From assembly GCA_022010095.1 (NCBI GenBank), contig CP091739.1, positions 868,001-932,000 of the forward strand: a stretch of DNA of 64,000 bases. The letters run 5' to 3'. The number at the start of each line of letters is the position of its first letter. Position 1 is the stretch's first letter. Below are positions 46,606 to 58,304 of the stretch, piece after piece. The notes beneath the pieces are model-generated. The model saw only the letters and a list, made by a program, of their open reading frames with translations, made no database searches and was not told the DNA's origin. Source of the DNA: Clostridium sp. Lineage in GTDB: Bacteria > Bacillota_I > Bacilli_A > RF39 > UBA660. Made by a program: the position numbers and the translations under genes.

Positions 46606-46706
46606 TATTTATTCTTTCTTTTTGAAAAAAATATATAAAAATGATAAAACAATAATATATATAAAACTAAAAAAATAATTAACCAAGTTAAATTTGATAT
46701 TGCCAT
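46605..46706 (-). CDS. Single-pass membrane micropeptide (33 aa) coupled to kinase
   Basis: ATG 46706 preceded by AAGGAGTGAAG (ideal RBS). Reads MAISNLTWLIIFLVLYILL then FYHFYIFFSKRKNK: one membrane helix and a basic tail, N-terminus out. Its TAA overlaps the kinase ATG (TAATG), so the kinase is probably translated by coupling; the kinase has no strong RBS of its own. Confidence 0.65.
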   Translation of the reverse strand: MAISNLTWLIIFLVLYILLFYHFYIFFSKRKNK

Positions 46707-46761
46707 ATTCTTCACTCCTTATTATAATTTTTACCACAATAGTTTCATATTTTTCACAAAA

Positions 46762-46787
46762 AAAGTTATCTAATTTAAGATAACTTT
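46762..46787 (-). terminator. Rho-independent terminator
   Basis: 10-bp arms AAAGTTATCT / AGATAACTTT with 6-base loop (46762-46771, 46778-46787), followed on the minus strand by a T run; ends the AMP-ligase gene. Confidence 0.78.
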
Positions 46788-46805
46788 AGTTGCATATTTT
46801 TTTAT

Positions 46806-48618
46806 CTATTCCTTTTTTTCTATTAATATAAATCCATCTTTTTTTCTTCTTTTTATATTTTTGAAACATCTCTTTTACCTGATTTAGCATATGGAAATGA
46901 TTTTTCTAATTTTTAAATCTATGAGGAACCATTTTTTTCATTATTTGTTCTTTTCATAAATATATTGTTTAATTTCAAATAATTTTTTTCTTCTAAATAT
47001 TCTGGGTTTTCTTCTATTTCCTTTTGTACTTTATCAGTAAAAAAAATTATATGTACTGCTAATTCTTTAGTTCCATTATTGTCAAATTCTAGTACATCGC
47101 ACATTTTTTTATTTCATCTAATTCCATTAGAATATTTTCTATATCAAAATTATATATTTTTTTCGTTATCGATTATTGAATAATCAGTTGCTCTTCCTTG
47201 AACAAATAAATTTCCTTTTTTTCATCTATATACCCAATATCTCCTGTACAATTCCATTTTTATACCATTTTTTTATCTATATGGAAATATTCTTTTTGTT
47301 GCTTCTTCATTTTTATAATAACCTATCATACTACAAGGTGTATTTGCTAAAATTTGTCCTCTTTCATAATATTTTAATTCGTTAAATTGTTCATCAAAAA
47401 TTCCAATTGTAACTCCTGGTAATGGAATTCCTACTGAACCTCTTGTATTTTCAGCTTTTTGAGTTTGAGTAGTTATTGCTGCTCCACACTCACATTGACC
47501 ATATGCAACTCTTAACTGAGCATTACTTCCATGTTCTTTAAATACTTTTTCTATTTTGCTTGCTACTTCGTTACTTAATGGTTCCCCGCCTTCAAACGGA
47601 TAATTAAAAAATGATAAGTTTTTATTTCCTACTAGTTTTTCATCTAAAAATCCTTCATACATACTAGTAGGTGCAACACAGTAATTTGGTTTTGCTTTAA
47701 TAATATTTTTTACAAAAATATCTCTTTCAAATCTTGGATCCATAAATACTGATGTACCATAAGATAAAGGTAAATGTATAGATGTACTTAAACCTGTTGA
47801 ATACCAAGGTGGTATTATTTGATAAAATTTTTGTCCTCTTGAAATGTCAACTCCTGATGCTGGATATGATTGAATTGAATTTTGAAAACTATCATTTGAT
47901 AATAGAATTCCTTTTGATGCACCAGTTGTTCCACTAGAATACACCATAGTAAGAGGTAAATCTTTTTTTCATATGAAATTGTTTCAGTTTCTTTTTTTGC
48001 TTTCTTCCATCTTTAATAAATTGATTCCAATATAACTCATTACTGAAACTATCTATTTTTATAAGTTTTTTTGTGATAAATCTTAACATTGATGAATTTA
48101 ATGTTGGTAAAACAATTATATTTTTTTATTCTAGAACCCTTTATTGCTTCTTTTTAATTCTGGATAAAAACTCATCCATTATTATTAATGTATCGCTTTC
48201 ACAATCGCTTATTCTTGCAATTAAATCTTTCTTTTCAAAGTGTGGTGCTATCATATTGGCTACAGCACCTATCTTTGATAATGCATAAAATGAATATACA
48301 GTTTCAGGTATTCCTGCTGCACATATTGTTACAAAATCTCCCTTTTTTATACCATATTCTTTAAATGCTTTAGCAGTCATCTCAATATTTTTTTAAAAAA
48401 AGTTGAATAATTTATTTTTACTTCCAAAAAAACTCTAATGCTAAATCTTTTTGAAATTTTTATATTATTATCATATACTTCTTGAAATACAGTCCTTTTT
48501 TTGAATTTCTTTTTTTCTAATTCATTTTTTTATTATAGTTTACATACCAAGGTTTATCAATTGTTGGATACCCACTTCTTTTTTTCATTTTTTTATTTAA
48601 ATAATCATAATTTGTCAT
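46806..48618 (-). CDS. AMP-forming acyl-CoA synthetase/ligase
   Basis: About 600 residues. TAKAFKEYGIKKGDFVTICAAGIPE, P-loop VYSSGTTGASKGI, IIPPWYSTGLSTSIHLPLSYG, VAYGQCECGAAITTQ, GSVGIPLPGVTIGI and C-terminal AMP-binding cap with many breaks (46900-47280). Differs from the ligase at 38671 in its motif residues, so it likely uses another acid. Good promoter (48645-48674) and terminator: a single-gene unit. Ends ILIEKKE at 46806. Confidence 0.88.
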
Positions 48619-48644
48619 ATTAATGTCCCCTCTTATTTGCCTAG

Positions 48645-48674
48645 ATTATACCACATTTCTTATTTTTTTATCAA
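48645..48674 (-). promoter_or_regulatory. Promoter of AMP-ligase gene
   Basis: Minus strand: -35 TTGATA (48674-48669), 18-base spacer, -10 TATAAT (48650-48645), 27 bases upstream of the ATG. Confidence 0.6.
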
Positions 48675-48709
48675 AACAAAATGTAACATTTATGATACAT
48701 TAATGCAAT

Positions 48710-48733
48710 ATAAAAACACCATAAGGTGCTTCT
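48710..48733 (-). terminator. Terminator after MMPL operon
   Basis: AAGCACC-TTAT-GGTGTTT (48731-48714 on the minus strand), then TTATATTG; 10 bases past the stop of the heptad-repeat gene. Confidence 0.65.
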
Positions 48734-48742
48734 ATATTTTAT

Positions 48743-50411
48743 TCAGATACTATCATAATGAATTTTTGTAGTTCCGTCTGTATTACTATCTTTAGAACTA
48801 AATGAGTTATATGAATTACCTAAATCTATTAATTTTTTTCTACTTTTTTTAGATGTAGTTTTTTTAATTTCCTATTAACAATATTTGTTATTTTTTTGAA
48901 ATTCCTTCTTTATTAAATTTATTTAATCCATCATTAAGTGAAGTAGCTCCTTCTAATAATAATTTACTTGATGTATTAAATTCATTTGATACAGTATTTA
49001 TATATTTAACACTTGTATTTAATTCAACAACACCACCATTAAATGTATTACTATTTTTCAGCTAAATATTTTTACTGATGGAGATAATTTATCTATTTCA
49101 GTACATAATGGTTTAGAAGCTTCTGCAAGTCTTGTCATGTTTTTTTATTTAATGAACTAACACCTTCATTAAGAGAAGTTATTGTAGTAGATACGCCACT
49201 TAATGTTTTTAACATCAATACTCTTTTTGTAATGAAACTATTTCTTCTTCTAATAATTTTTTAGTTTCTTCATCAGTAGTACTTTCTTTTTATTTGATTT
49301 AATACCTCAATATGTTTCATAATAGCAGTAACACTATCATTAATTGTTAAAGTTATTTTTTTCACTTGAACTAGCAAGTTCTTTAGTTTTAACATTTAAA
49401 TTATTTATACCAACTGCAAGATCTTTTTATTGAAGAAGTGTATTTACTTAAATCTTCTACATTCTTATTTAAGTTTTTGAACACCAGCATTTATAGCAGA
49501 ATAACTTTCCATCATATATTCAGTTTTTACTATTTAATGTTTTAAATCCATTATTCAATTCATTATACTTTTCATTATATTTAGCAAGATTATCTTTTAA
49601 ATCTTTACTTCCATTTACTAATTTATTAGTTGAATCACTTAATTTATTAACACTACTATATATTTTTATTTAATTCACTAAATGAATCATTATCTTCATT
49701 AAATAAATTAGATGAAGCAGACCATATAAACTGAACTAAATTTATAAGATGTAGTTTTTATATTCAATAGTTATTGTATCCATTCCTTTTTAATTCATCT
49801 ATCTTTAGACTTTCATATAATCCTGGAACACTATAACCCATTACCATATAATTAATACCATTATCAACAACTTTAGCATTATCTACTTTTAAATCACTTG
49901 CATTATCTTTATCAAGCATCATGAATGATGTTACTAAAAATGGTGTATATAATGTTTCTTTTTTACCATTTATATATTCTGTATTTTTTTAGAATTATTT
50001 TTTTATATTTGATAACTATTTTTAACATTACCACTCTTACCATTTAATTCTTTATTACTTATTTCTTCATCATTTAAATAATATTTTTATAGTTGTTTCT
50101 ATTGGTAAAAGCTTTTTTTCACTTGTTCCCTTATAGAATATATCTTTACCATCAGTATTCCATACTAATTTATTATTTGTTAAATTATATTTTTTTCATC
50201 TCCATTAACATTAATTATATTTGTTAAATTAGTTTTTATCATTGTAAGATCCTTTATCTAAATTTGATAAGTGATTACTTACTATTGTTTTAGAAACAGA
50301 ACCATCACTTTCAAGTCTTGAATAAACTGTTTCATCTTTTGTTGCTCCAAATATTGTTAATGGTAACATTGCCCCAATTAATATTCCAGCTAAAAACTTT
50401 CTTTTTTTCAT
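48743..50411 (-). CDS. Secreted heptad-repeat protein (YhgE/Pip N-domain-like)
   Basis: About 550 residues with many breaks. Signal peptide MKKRKFLAGILIGAMLP then LTIFGATKDE. The first half is globular (KETLYTPFLVTSFMML, NGINYMVMGYSVPGLYESL, 49790-49980); the second half is long amphipathic helices with Leu-x-x-Gly-like heptads (LLLEGATSLNDGLNKF) as seen in YhgE/Pip-type proteins. It is coupled to the MMPL gene upstream (28 bases) and would act as its extracellular partner. Function inferred. Confidence 0.68.
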
Positions 50412-50439
50412 TTTTTTAATTCCTTCTTTCCTTTACCTT

Positions 50440-52500
50440 TTATATGTAGTTTTTCATAATTATTCCATCAAATAACATAAGTAATGATGGTAATATTAAT
50501 ATAACTACTAACATACTAATAATTGCTCCTCTAGATATTAGAGTACATATTGAACCTATTAAATCTATATCAGTATAAACGCCTACTCCAAATGTTGCAG
50601 CAAAGAAACACATACCACTTACAAATACTGAACTTACGCAAGAATCTAATGTTTCCCTCATAGCCTCATATTTATCTTTTCCATTATTTCTAAGTTCTAA
50701 ATATTTAGTTGTCATAAGAATAGCATAATCTATTGTAGCTCCTAGTTGTATTGTTCCAATTACTATTGATGCAATAAATGGAAGTGTTACTCCTGTATAA
50801 TAAGATATAGCTACATTTACAAATATTGCAAATTCTATTGCTGTTATTAATAATACAGGTAATGACAATGATTTTAATACGATAAACATAATTACAAATA
50901 TTATTCCTATTGAAACATAATTAACATTTTTTTGAAGTCTTCATCACTAATCTTAATTAAGTCATTAGTAAGAGGTCCTTCTCCAGCAATTATTGCATTC
51001 TTATCATATTTATGTACTAAATTATTTACTACTTCTAATTGACTAGTTAATTCAGGTGATGCAACTTCATAACTTGAATTAATAAATAACATTTGATAAT
51101 TATCATTTTTCACAAAAATACTAGTTACTTCATCATCTAATACTTCAAGTGGAAAACCATATTTAGTAAGTTCACTTGGACTTAGTACTAAATCAATTCC
51201 TTTTTGTATTTTTTTAATTCATCTACTAAAGATGATACTTCATTTATTTTTAAATCTTTATTTAGTAATACTATTTCTGGTGAAACAATATTAAATTCTT
51301 TTTTAAGTTCTTCATTTGCTTTAACACTTTCTAATGTTTTAGGAAGTGATTTATCTAAGTTGTAATATACATTTACATTATGATTACCAATATAAGCAGG
51401 TATTAATAATATTAAGAATGCAATAAATATTGGTTTATAATGTTCTAAACTAAATTTCTTTATGTGATTAAATTTAGGTAATAATGATTTATGTTTTGTT
51501 TTTATTAATATATTTATCTAATATAAGTAACATTGCTGGGAATACTGTTACTACACATATAAGTCCAAAGATAACGCCTTTTGCCATTACAAGTCCTATA
51601 TCTTTTCCAAGTGTCAAGTTCATACTACAAAGTGCTAAGAATCCAGCAACTGTTGTGAATGCACTACCAAGTACTGATACAAGTGTTTCTTCTATCGCCT
51701 TAGCCATAGCTTCATTTCTATCACTTATTTTTTCTAAATTACTTTGATATTTATGATATAAGAATATTGAGAAGTCTGTTGTAACACCAAGTTGAAGTAC
51801 TGCACTTATTGCTTTTGTTATATATGATATTTCACCAAACATAATGTTAGTTCCCATATTATATATTATTGCTATACCAATATTACCAAGTAATATAAAT
51901 GGTACAACATATGAATCAAGTGAAACAGTTAATACAACTAAACAAAGTACTACTGCTATTACTACATATATAAGAACTTCTTTATTTGATAAATCCATTG
52001 TATCTTTAACAATAGCGCTCATTCCACCAACATTAGCTTTATCATCCATTATTTTTCTTATTTCAGTAATTGCATTTAAAGTTTTTTCATGTGATGTTGT
52101 TTCTTCAAATGTAACCATCATAAGAGTTTTATCACCATTTTTTACTTTTTCAAGTAATTCATCTGGTAATATTTCAAGTGGTATAACTGTACCTGTAATA
52201 TCATTAATAGATATTACTTTGTTTACTGATTCTATCTTTCTTATTTCTTTTTCACAGTCTAGAATCTCTTTTGCATTACTATTATCTACAGATATTGTAG
52301 CGAAAGCTCCCATATCAAAATCTTCTTTTTAAAAATAGTTTTGGCCTTTCATTGTTTCAATATCTTCAGGTAAGTATACTAAAATATCATAATTAATTTT
52401 AGTATTCGCATATCCTATAAATGCTGGTATTAAAAAGTAATAATGATATTATAAGTATTGCAATTTTGTTTTTACAAATAAAATCTCCAAATTTCTTCAT
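50440..52500 (-). CDS. MMPL/RND family transporter
   Basis: About 690 residues. Two repeats of extracellular domain plus six helices: first with GVTTDFSIFLYHKYQSN and KAIEETLVSVLGSAFTTVAGFLAL (51490-52100), second with LGATIDYAILMTTKYLEL and TLDSCVSSVFVSGMCFFAATFGVG (50440-50900); the Asp of TTDFS / TIDYA in TM4/TM10 are the proton-relay residues. Exports lipids or drugs. Divergent from a TetR gene with shared operators. Start at 52500 with GGAGG. Confidence 0.92.
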
Positions 52501-52513
52501 ATAACCTCCATTA

Positions 52514-52594
52514 TGACCAACGGTCAGTATGTAATATACAACAAAAACTGACCAATAGTCAATACTTTTATTTAAATTTATTGACTTTTAGTCA
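52514..52594. promoter_or_regulatory. Three TetR operator dyads (TGAC-N5-GTCA)
   Basis: Dyads at 52514-52526, 52549-52561 and 52582-52594, centres 35 and 33 bases apart (about three turns). The second overlaps the -35 of the MMPL promoter and the third the -35 of the tetR promoter, so the TetR product likely represses both. Confidence 0.75.
52533..52562 (-). promoter_or_regulatory. Promoter of the MMPL operon
   Basis: Minus strand: TTGACT (52562-52557), 18-base spacer, TATATT (52538-52533); -35 is inside operator 2. Confidence 0.6.
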
Positions 52595-52609
52595 TTTTTA
52601 TATTAATAT
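52581..52609 (+). promoter_or_regulatory. Promoter of the tetR gene
   Basis: TTGACT (52581-52586), 17-base spacer, TAATAT (52604-52609); -35 is inside operator 3. Confidence 0.58.
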
Positions 52610-52631
52610 TTATGTAATGGATGGTGATATT

Positions 52632-53258
52632 ATGATTAATATTGAAAACACACTCTCTAAAAATAGAAGAAAAAAAACAAATAAAAAGAGAATTTACTCT
52701 CTTCCGCTTATAATTTATTTATTAAAAAAAGGTATCAATGATACATCAATTAGTGATATTGTAAATGAAGCTGGTGTTGCGAAAGGCACATTCTATTTAT
52801 ATTTTTAAAGATAAATGGGAAATACATGAAGCAGTCATTATTGAAAAAAATCTAAAAAAAGTTATTTAATGACGCAATAGATAAAACTGCCAAAAAAAGA
52901 ATTTAAAAATCTTTTTCCAGATAAACTTATCAGTATCATTGACTATATAATTGATGTACTTAGTAATAACAAAGACTTAATAAAACTTATCAATAAAAAA
53001 ATTTATCTCTTGGTCTTTATAATAAAAAAAACATAATTAAAATTATTGATGAAGAATATAAAGATTTAAAAAGATAAATTTATTGATGAAAATAACTAAA
53101 TATTCTAAAAAAATATAAAGAATCCTAATGTTACATTATTCATGATTATAGAGCTTGTCGGTAGTACTTGTTATAACTCTATTTTAAATAATGAACCACT
53201 ACCTATTAATGAATTTAAGCCTTATTTATATGATGAGATTAAGAAGATGATTAACTAG
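52632..53258 (+). CDS. TetR/AcrR family regulator of MMPL operon
   Basis: About 205 residues. HTH: LIIYLLKKGINDTSISDIVNEAGVAKGTFYLYF, then KDKWEIHEAVIIEKNLKK; the C-terminal helical domain ends FKPYLYDEIKKMIN. Breaks at A runs near 52808, 52860, 53000 and 53075. Divergent from the MMPL operon across three operator dyads, so its target is clear. Ligand unknown. Terminator follows. Confidence 0.88.
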
Positions 53259-53268
53259 TCATCTTTTT
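53244..53268. terminator. Terminator between convergent tetR and ABC-F genes
   Basis: AAGATGA / TCATCTT arms (53244-53250, 53259-53265) and T run, overlapping the TetR stop. Confidence 0.65.
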
Positions 53269-53303
53269 AATTTTGATATAATTATTCATATTCAACTTAA
53301 TTT

Positions 53304-54874
53304 TTAGCCTTTTAATATTTCATTATATTTTTCTATTATGAGAAATACTTATTATAGTTCCATTATATGAGCTTACTAATTCATATATTAAATTTAAAGC
53401 ATCTATATCTAAATGATTAGTAACTTCATCTAATATTAGTACATTTATTTTTATTAAGTGCAAGTTTTACTAAGTTTACTCTTGTTCTCTCTCCTGGAGA
53501 TAAAGTTAAATATTTTTTTATCTTTATCTTCATATGAAATACCAAACTTATCTAGCATAGTAAATATCATAGAATAGTCAACACTAGAAGAATCTTTTGT
53601 AATATAATCAATAATTGATTCTTCACTATTATCTGTTAAAGTATCTTGTGAAATATATCCTATTCTAACATTGTTTCCCATTTCAATTGTACCTGAAATT
53701 GGACTAATAATTCCAATTATTATTTTTATAAGTGTTGTTTTTTTCCACTACCATTTCCACCTTCAATTTGTATTTTTTTGAGCCATATTTAATATTTAAA
53801 TTTATTGGTAATGTTTGAAATTTATCATATCCACAAACTAAATCATTTAAGATAATATCTTTATTTCCTTTAGAATCATCAAGTTCAAAAAAGAAATTAA
53901 TACTCTCTTTTTCTTCAAATTTTGGAATAATTACCTTATCTAATGCTTTTGAAATTTTAGAAACATTAGAACTATTAGTTTTCTCACGAGCATAATTATT
54001 TGATAACTTATCATTATCATTATGAGCTTTACCATTTGTTCCTTTATCTTTCCAACTAGTGGCTTTAACTAATTGTTTCTTTAATTTATCTTTTTTTCTG
54101 CTTTTAGCATTTTTCATATTCTTGTTTACCTCTATTATATTCAATTTCTTTTTTTGAGTCAAATATTCTTTATAACTCATATTATATACTTTTTATATTT
54201 CCATCTCTAAGTTCAAAAAAATTCTATTTACAATAGTATCAAGAAAAGACTTCATCATGTGAAACAATAATCATTTTTTTGTTGGTGTTTTTTTAAATAA
54301 TTTTCTAGCCACTTTATAGCTTCAATATCTAAATTATTAGTTGGTTCATCAAGTAATAAAATGTCAGCATTTTTGAAGTAATAAAATTGATAACAATACT
54401 TTTTATTTTTTTCTCCACCTGATAATTCAGATACTTTTACTATCTAAACCATTTTTTTAAAACGAAGTCCACATAGAATAAATTTTTAAATTTTTCTTCA
54501 AAGTTATAACCATCTAATATTAAAAAAATTCATTAAGAATATCACTATATAATTCCATATTAGATTCATTTAAATCGTTTTCTAATTCATGTAATTTGTC
54601 TTCAAGATATTTTTATATGTGTAACTTCTTTAATATAATCAATTACACTATAACTATAATATTTTATTGGAATTTCTTGTTCAAGATAACTAATAGTTTC
54701 ATCATTTAATTTAACTGAATTTGAATCTTTATTAGATAGTGCTTTCAAAAGCGTACTTTTACCAGCACCATTAATTCCAACTAAACCAACTTTATCATTA
54801 TCATTTAGTGTAAATGATATATTATTTAGTATTACTCTACCATCAATTTCAATTTTTAAATCAGTAACCTGCAT
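53304..54874 (-). CDS. ABC-F family ATPase (Vga/Lsa/Msr-like)
   Basis: About 520 residues. First ABC: VGLVGINGAGKSTLLKAL; then a long Lys-rich interdomain linker (53940-54180: KNAKSRKKDKLKKQLVKATSW...) of the size found in ribosome-protecting ABC-F proteins; second ABC: EGGNGSGKTTLIKI across a break (53700-53760), YISQDTL, and C-terminal SISHNRK. More strongly broken by indels than its neighbours, but all parts are present. Start at 54874 follows AAGGAG. Unlike the other ABC-F, I find no leader ORF. Confidence 0.82.
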
Positions 54875-54901
54875 ACTTTTTCTCCTTAAAAAACATAATA
54901 A

Positions 54902-54933
54902 AACTACATCAATTATATCACAACGATGTAGTT
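54902..54933 (-). promoter_or_regulatory. Hairpin between methyltransferase and ABC-F genes, with -10-like loop
   Basis: 9-bp arms AACTACATC / GATGTAGTT; on the minus strand followed by TTATTATG, 6 bases after the KsgA-like stop. The loop holds TATAAT (54917-54912). Either a weak terminator or a promoter/operator for the ABC-F gene. Confidence 0.45.
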
Positions 54934-54938
54934 ATTTC

Positions 54939-55742
54939 TTATTTCAACTTATTATAAACAAGTTCATATTCTTCATTAGATAAGTTTTCCATTAATTTAT
55001 TTAATGTTTCTTTTTGGTATTTCATATTCTTCTATTATTTGTTTACTTTCTTTCTTAGTTAATTTTTTTGATCATGCATTTTAGAAAAATTCAATTAGTG
55101 CTTCCATTAAATTATTCTTAAGTTTTTTTATCTCTATGAAAGAACATTTCTCTAAATATAAATCTTTTTAAAAACTATATTTTTAAATCTTCTTTTTTTA
55201 ATTGGAACTAATTTTATCATTGATGACATTACTCTAGGAGCAGGATCAAATGATTCAGGCTCTATATCCATTATTTTAGTTACATTAAAGAATGAATTAG
55301 TAAGTAGTGCAAGTTTTGTTAATGATTTGTTTATAACTGCATCAGCATACTTTTTACCTACGATTAATGTACACTCCTTAAATTCACATCTAAGCAATTT
55401 TTCAATAAAAGGTTCAGTAATCGAATATGGTAAAGCAGATATAATCTTATCACATGGTGGTATATATACATTTAAAGCATTACCATATATTACTTCAACA
55501 TTATCATGTTTATCCTTTAATACATTAATAAAATGTTCTAGGTTTCTATCAATTTCAATGCACGTTAAATGATTTACCCTTCTAGCAATAGTATCACTTA
55601 TTTCACATTTACCAGGTCCAATCTCAATAACATCCTCTGTTACTTTTAAATCAGCCGCATCAACAAAAGCATTAATAACACTTTTATCAGCTAAGAAATG
55701 TTGATCTAAATAATTTATATCATTATTAAATTCCATATCCAT
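54939..55742 (-). CDS. rRNA adenine dimethyltransferase family protein (KsgA/Dim1-like)
   Basis: About 268 residues. NYLDQHFLADKSVINAFVD, SAM loop IEIGPGKCEISDTIA, acidic CIEIDRNL, motif IV ISALPYSITEPFIEKLL and a C-terminal helical region ending NEEYELVYNKLK. QHFL and the layout look Dim1/archaeal-like rather than canonical bacterial KsgA. Motif I has Cys for the usual final Gly, and motif IV has Ala-Leu-Pro-Tyr in place of Asn-Leu-Pro-Tyr, so activity or target may differ. Start at 55742 follows AGGTGA; GTG 55751 is an alternative. Confidence 0.78.
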
Positions 55743-55791
55743 ATCATTCACCTATTTTTATTATATAATATTTTTTTCTTATTTTTTTAAT

Positions 55792-56325
55792 CTATTTTTT
55801 TATAAAGTTTACATGATTTAAAAAAAGTTTAAGATTACTCAAACTTAATTTTTTTGACTTTATTATTTGATTATATTTTTTTATATTTCTTCTTCTACTA
55901 GCATCTGTAAAGAATATAGCATACGCTACTTCCCATAAAGCAACCCATCCAAATACTGTAAACACTTCAACAAGTATTTCACCAAATATATGATTTAAAA
56001 AGTAAGCCGCTACTATAAACAGCATTCCTATAGTAAAAAGTATTACTTTTTAACATTACTTTCTGCTATCTCTAAAAACAATTCGTCTTTACTTTCTTTA
56101 AATTCTTTTTATAATTATTTTTTTATATTTATCTTTTTTTCTTCATCTGTAAGTTCAAATTTACAGTCTATATTTAAATTAATTTTTAGAATTTATATCA
56201 TAACCAGCTATTTCATTTAATATATATTTTTTTAAATCTGGTGATAATGTATTATCATTATATTCACTCACAAAATCATTTTTTTATTTCTTATATCAAC
56301 TTCTATATTTAATTCTTTTTTTCAT
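55792..56325 (-). CDS. Hypothetical membrane protein
   Basis: About 175 residues. Soluble N-terminal part (KNDFVSEYNDNTLSPDLKKYILNEIAGYDI), then two helices (TIGMLFIVAAYFLNHIF, LVEVFTVFGWVALWEVAYAIFF) and a basic tail with SRRRNIKKYNQI. A similar layout occurs in unnamed Bacillota proteins. AGGAG RBS; starts right after the stop of the pseudouridine synthase gene, so co-transcribed. Confidence 0.65.
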
Positions 56326-56332
56326 GTTTCTC

Positions 56333-57005
56333 CTACTTAAATATGTTAAATGGATACCTATTAGGTAATTCAAGTTCAAAAGACATATTTTCTTTTGTCA
56401 TCCGGGTGGATAAATTCTATTCTTCTAGCAAACAATGCTATTTGTTCTCCTACTTTAGTCTGCTTTTATTATATTTTTTTGATCACCAAAAAGAGGATAT
56501 CCATAGTTAGACATTTGTACTCTTATTTGATGACTTCTTCCTGTTTCTAAATTTATTTCTACAAGAGACATATTATTTTTTTATAGTTTAACTTTTTTTA
56601 TAATATAGTATTGCTTCTTTACCTTTTTTTATCTACTTTAACAATATTTCTTTTTTTCATCTTTTTAATAAATAATCATGTAGTTTACCACTTTCATTAA
56701 TATTACCAATAACAACAGCATTATATGTCTTTTTTTAAATGTTTTTATTTCTTACTTGTTCAGATAATCTACCAGCGGCTTTTAGAAGTTTTTAGCAAAC
56801 ACCATTATTCCACCAACAGGTCTATCCAATCTATGTATAAGTCCTAAATATACATTTCCAGGCTTATTATATTTTTTTCCTTTTAGATATTCTTTTTAAC
56901 ATTGAAAGTAAATCTTTATCTTTAGTATTATCTTCTTGAACAATTATATTTATTGGCTTTTTCTACTACTAAAAGATGATTATCTTCATATACGATATTA
57001 ATCAT
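56333..57005 (-). CDS. Pseudouridine synthase, RluA family
   Basis: About 222 residues. MINIVYEDNHLLVVEKP start, LIHRLDRPVGGIMVFAKTSK with the catalytic Asp, NINESGKLHDYL-like region, LVEINLETGRSHQIRVQMSNYGYPLFGD (about 56500-56570), then GEQIALFARRIEFIHPDD. Makes pseudouridine in rRNA or tRNA; exact site unknown. Start overlaps the upstream gene stop (ATGA). Confidence 0.85.
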
Positions 57006-57373
57006 TTACTCTTTGTGTTTTTAGGAACATCTACTACTTTAAGACCATGATCAATTAATGATTGAATAGAAACTTTTTCCTTCTTTTTAAATCATCTATC
57101 ATTTTAGATTGTGATCCATCACTCCAGCTTAATATGATTTTGTCACTTTTATTACAGCTTAAACAATAATCTTTTTCACCGTCATTATAGAAACATTCAA
57201 CAACTTCAGCACATATTCCATTATAATCAATAATTTGATAATCTCTTGCTATATCTTCAGGTTTAGTTGTTTCTTCACCATTTAAATTACTAAAAGCAAT
57301 TACAAATAATGCAACAAATAATAAACCTATTGTTGTGAATAAAATACTCTTTTAATACTATTTTTAATTTCAT
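57002..57373 (-). CDS. Small membrane-anchored Cys-containing protein
   Basis: About 123 residues. N-terminal helix (TTIGLLFVALFVIAFS), then NGEETTKPEDIARDYQIIDYNGICAEVVECFYNDGEKDYCLSC with four Cys, and a basic C-terminus (GLKVVDVPKNTKSK). Both ends overlap neighbours by ATGA-type junctions. Exposed Cys pairs might form disulfides or bind metal. Family not recognised. Confidence 0.65.
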
Positions 57374-58250
57374 ATTTTCTCCCACCTTCCATATATTCCA
57401 CATGGCAATACCATGTTAGATTCAGTAATTTCAAGTCCTATTTCATCAGTACTAATTTTTCCACCTATAAGTTTGTCTTTTGTACTTGTTTCTAAAATGT
57501 TTTTTTAAAAATTTCTGGTGTTATTCCCTTTGTATATGAACTTATAAGTAAAAAAATAATGGATCATCGCTTAATATATCAATACATGAATCTATTAATT
57601 TATTTAAACTATCTTCAAATCTCCATAGTTCTTTTGATGGGCCTCTTCCATATGTTGGTGGGTCCATGATTATAGCATCATATTTGTTTCCTCTACGTTT
57701 TTTCTCGTTCTACAAACTTTTAAGCAATCATCACAAATATATCTTATTTTATTATTTTCAAGTCCAGACAATTTAGCATTCTCTTTAGCCCAATCATTCA
57801 TTCCAAGTGAAGCATCTACATGTACTACTTCTACTGCTCCTGCATAAGATGTCTGCCATTGTCGCACCACCAGTATAAGCAAACAAATTTAATACTTTAA
57901 TTTTTTTCTATTAGAATTTTTTTAATTTTATCAATAATGAAATCCCAATTAGCTGCTTGTTCTGGAAAAAGTCCTGTATGCTTAAATCCAGTTGGACTTA
58001 CTTTAAATTTTAAATCTTTATAATTGATTGTCCAAAATTCTGGAAACTTACGTACATTTTCCCAATAACCACCGCCCTTATCACTTCTATGATAAACTGC
58101 ATGATAATTATTCCATATATTACTATCCTTATGTGTCCATAATGCCCATGGATCTGGTCTTCTAAGTATAACATTTCCCCAACGTTCTAACTTTTCTCCA
58201 TTACCAGCATCAATACACTCATAATCTTTCCAATCATTACTTACAAGCAT
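57370..58250 (-). CDS. Class I SAM-dependent methyltransferase (RlmI-like, PF10672)
   Basis: About 290 residues. N-terminal [37 protein letters not shown] motif [13 protein letters not shown] across a break at 57850; [45 protein letters not shown] (57620-57665). RlmI-type 23S rRNA methyltransferases share these. First gene of a unit with 57002-57373, RluA-like and the membrane protein. Confidence 0.88.
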
Positions 58251-58304
58251 ATTATCCTCCTAGTCCACCTCTATTATATCATAAATTTTTTTATATTTTT
58301 ATAT

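Noticed and set aside
54902-54933. Second leader-peptide attenuator for the ABC-F at 53304
   Set aside because: No micro-ORF with RBS precedes the stem, and the -10-like box lies in the loop, so a stalled-ribosome mechanism does not fit.
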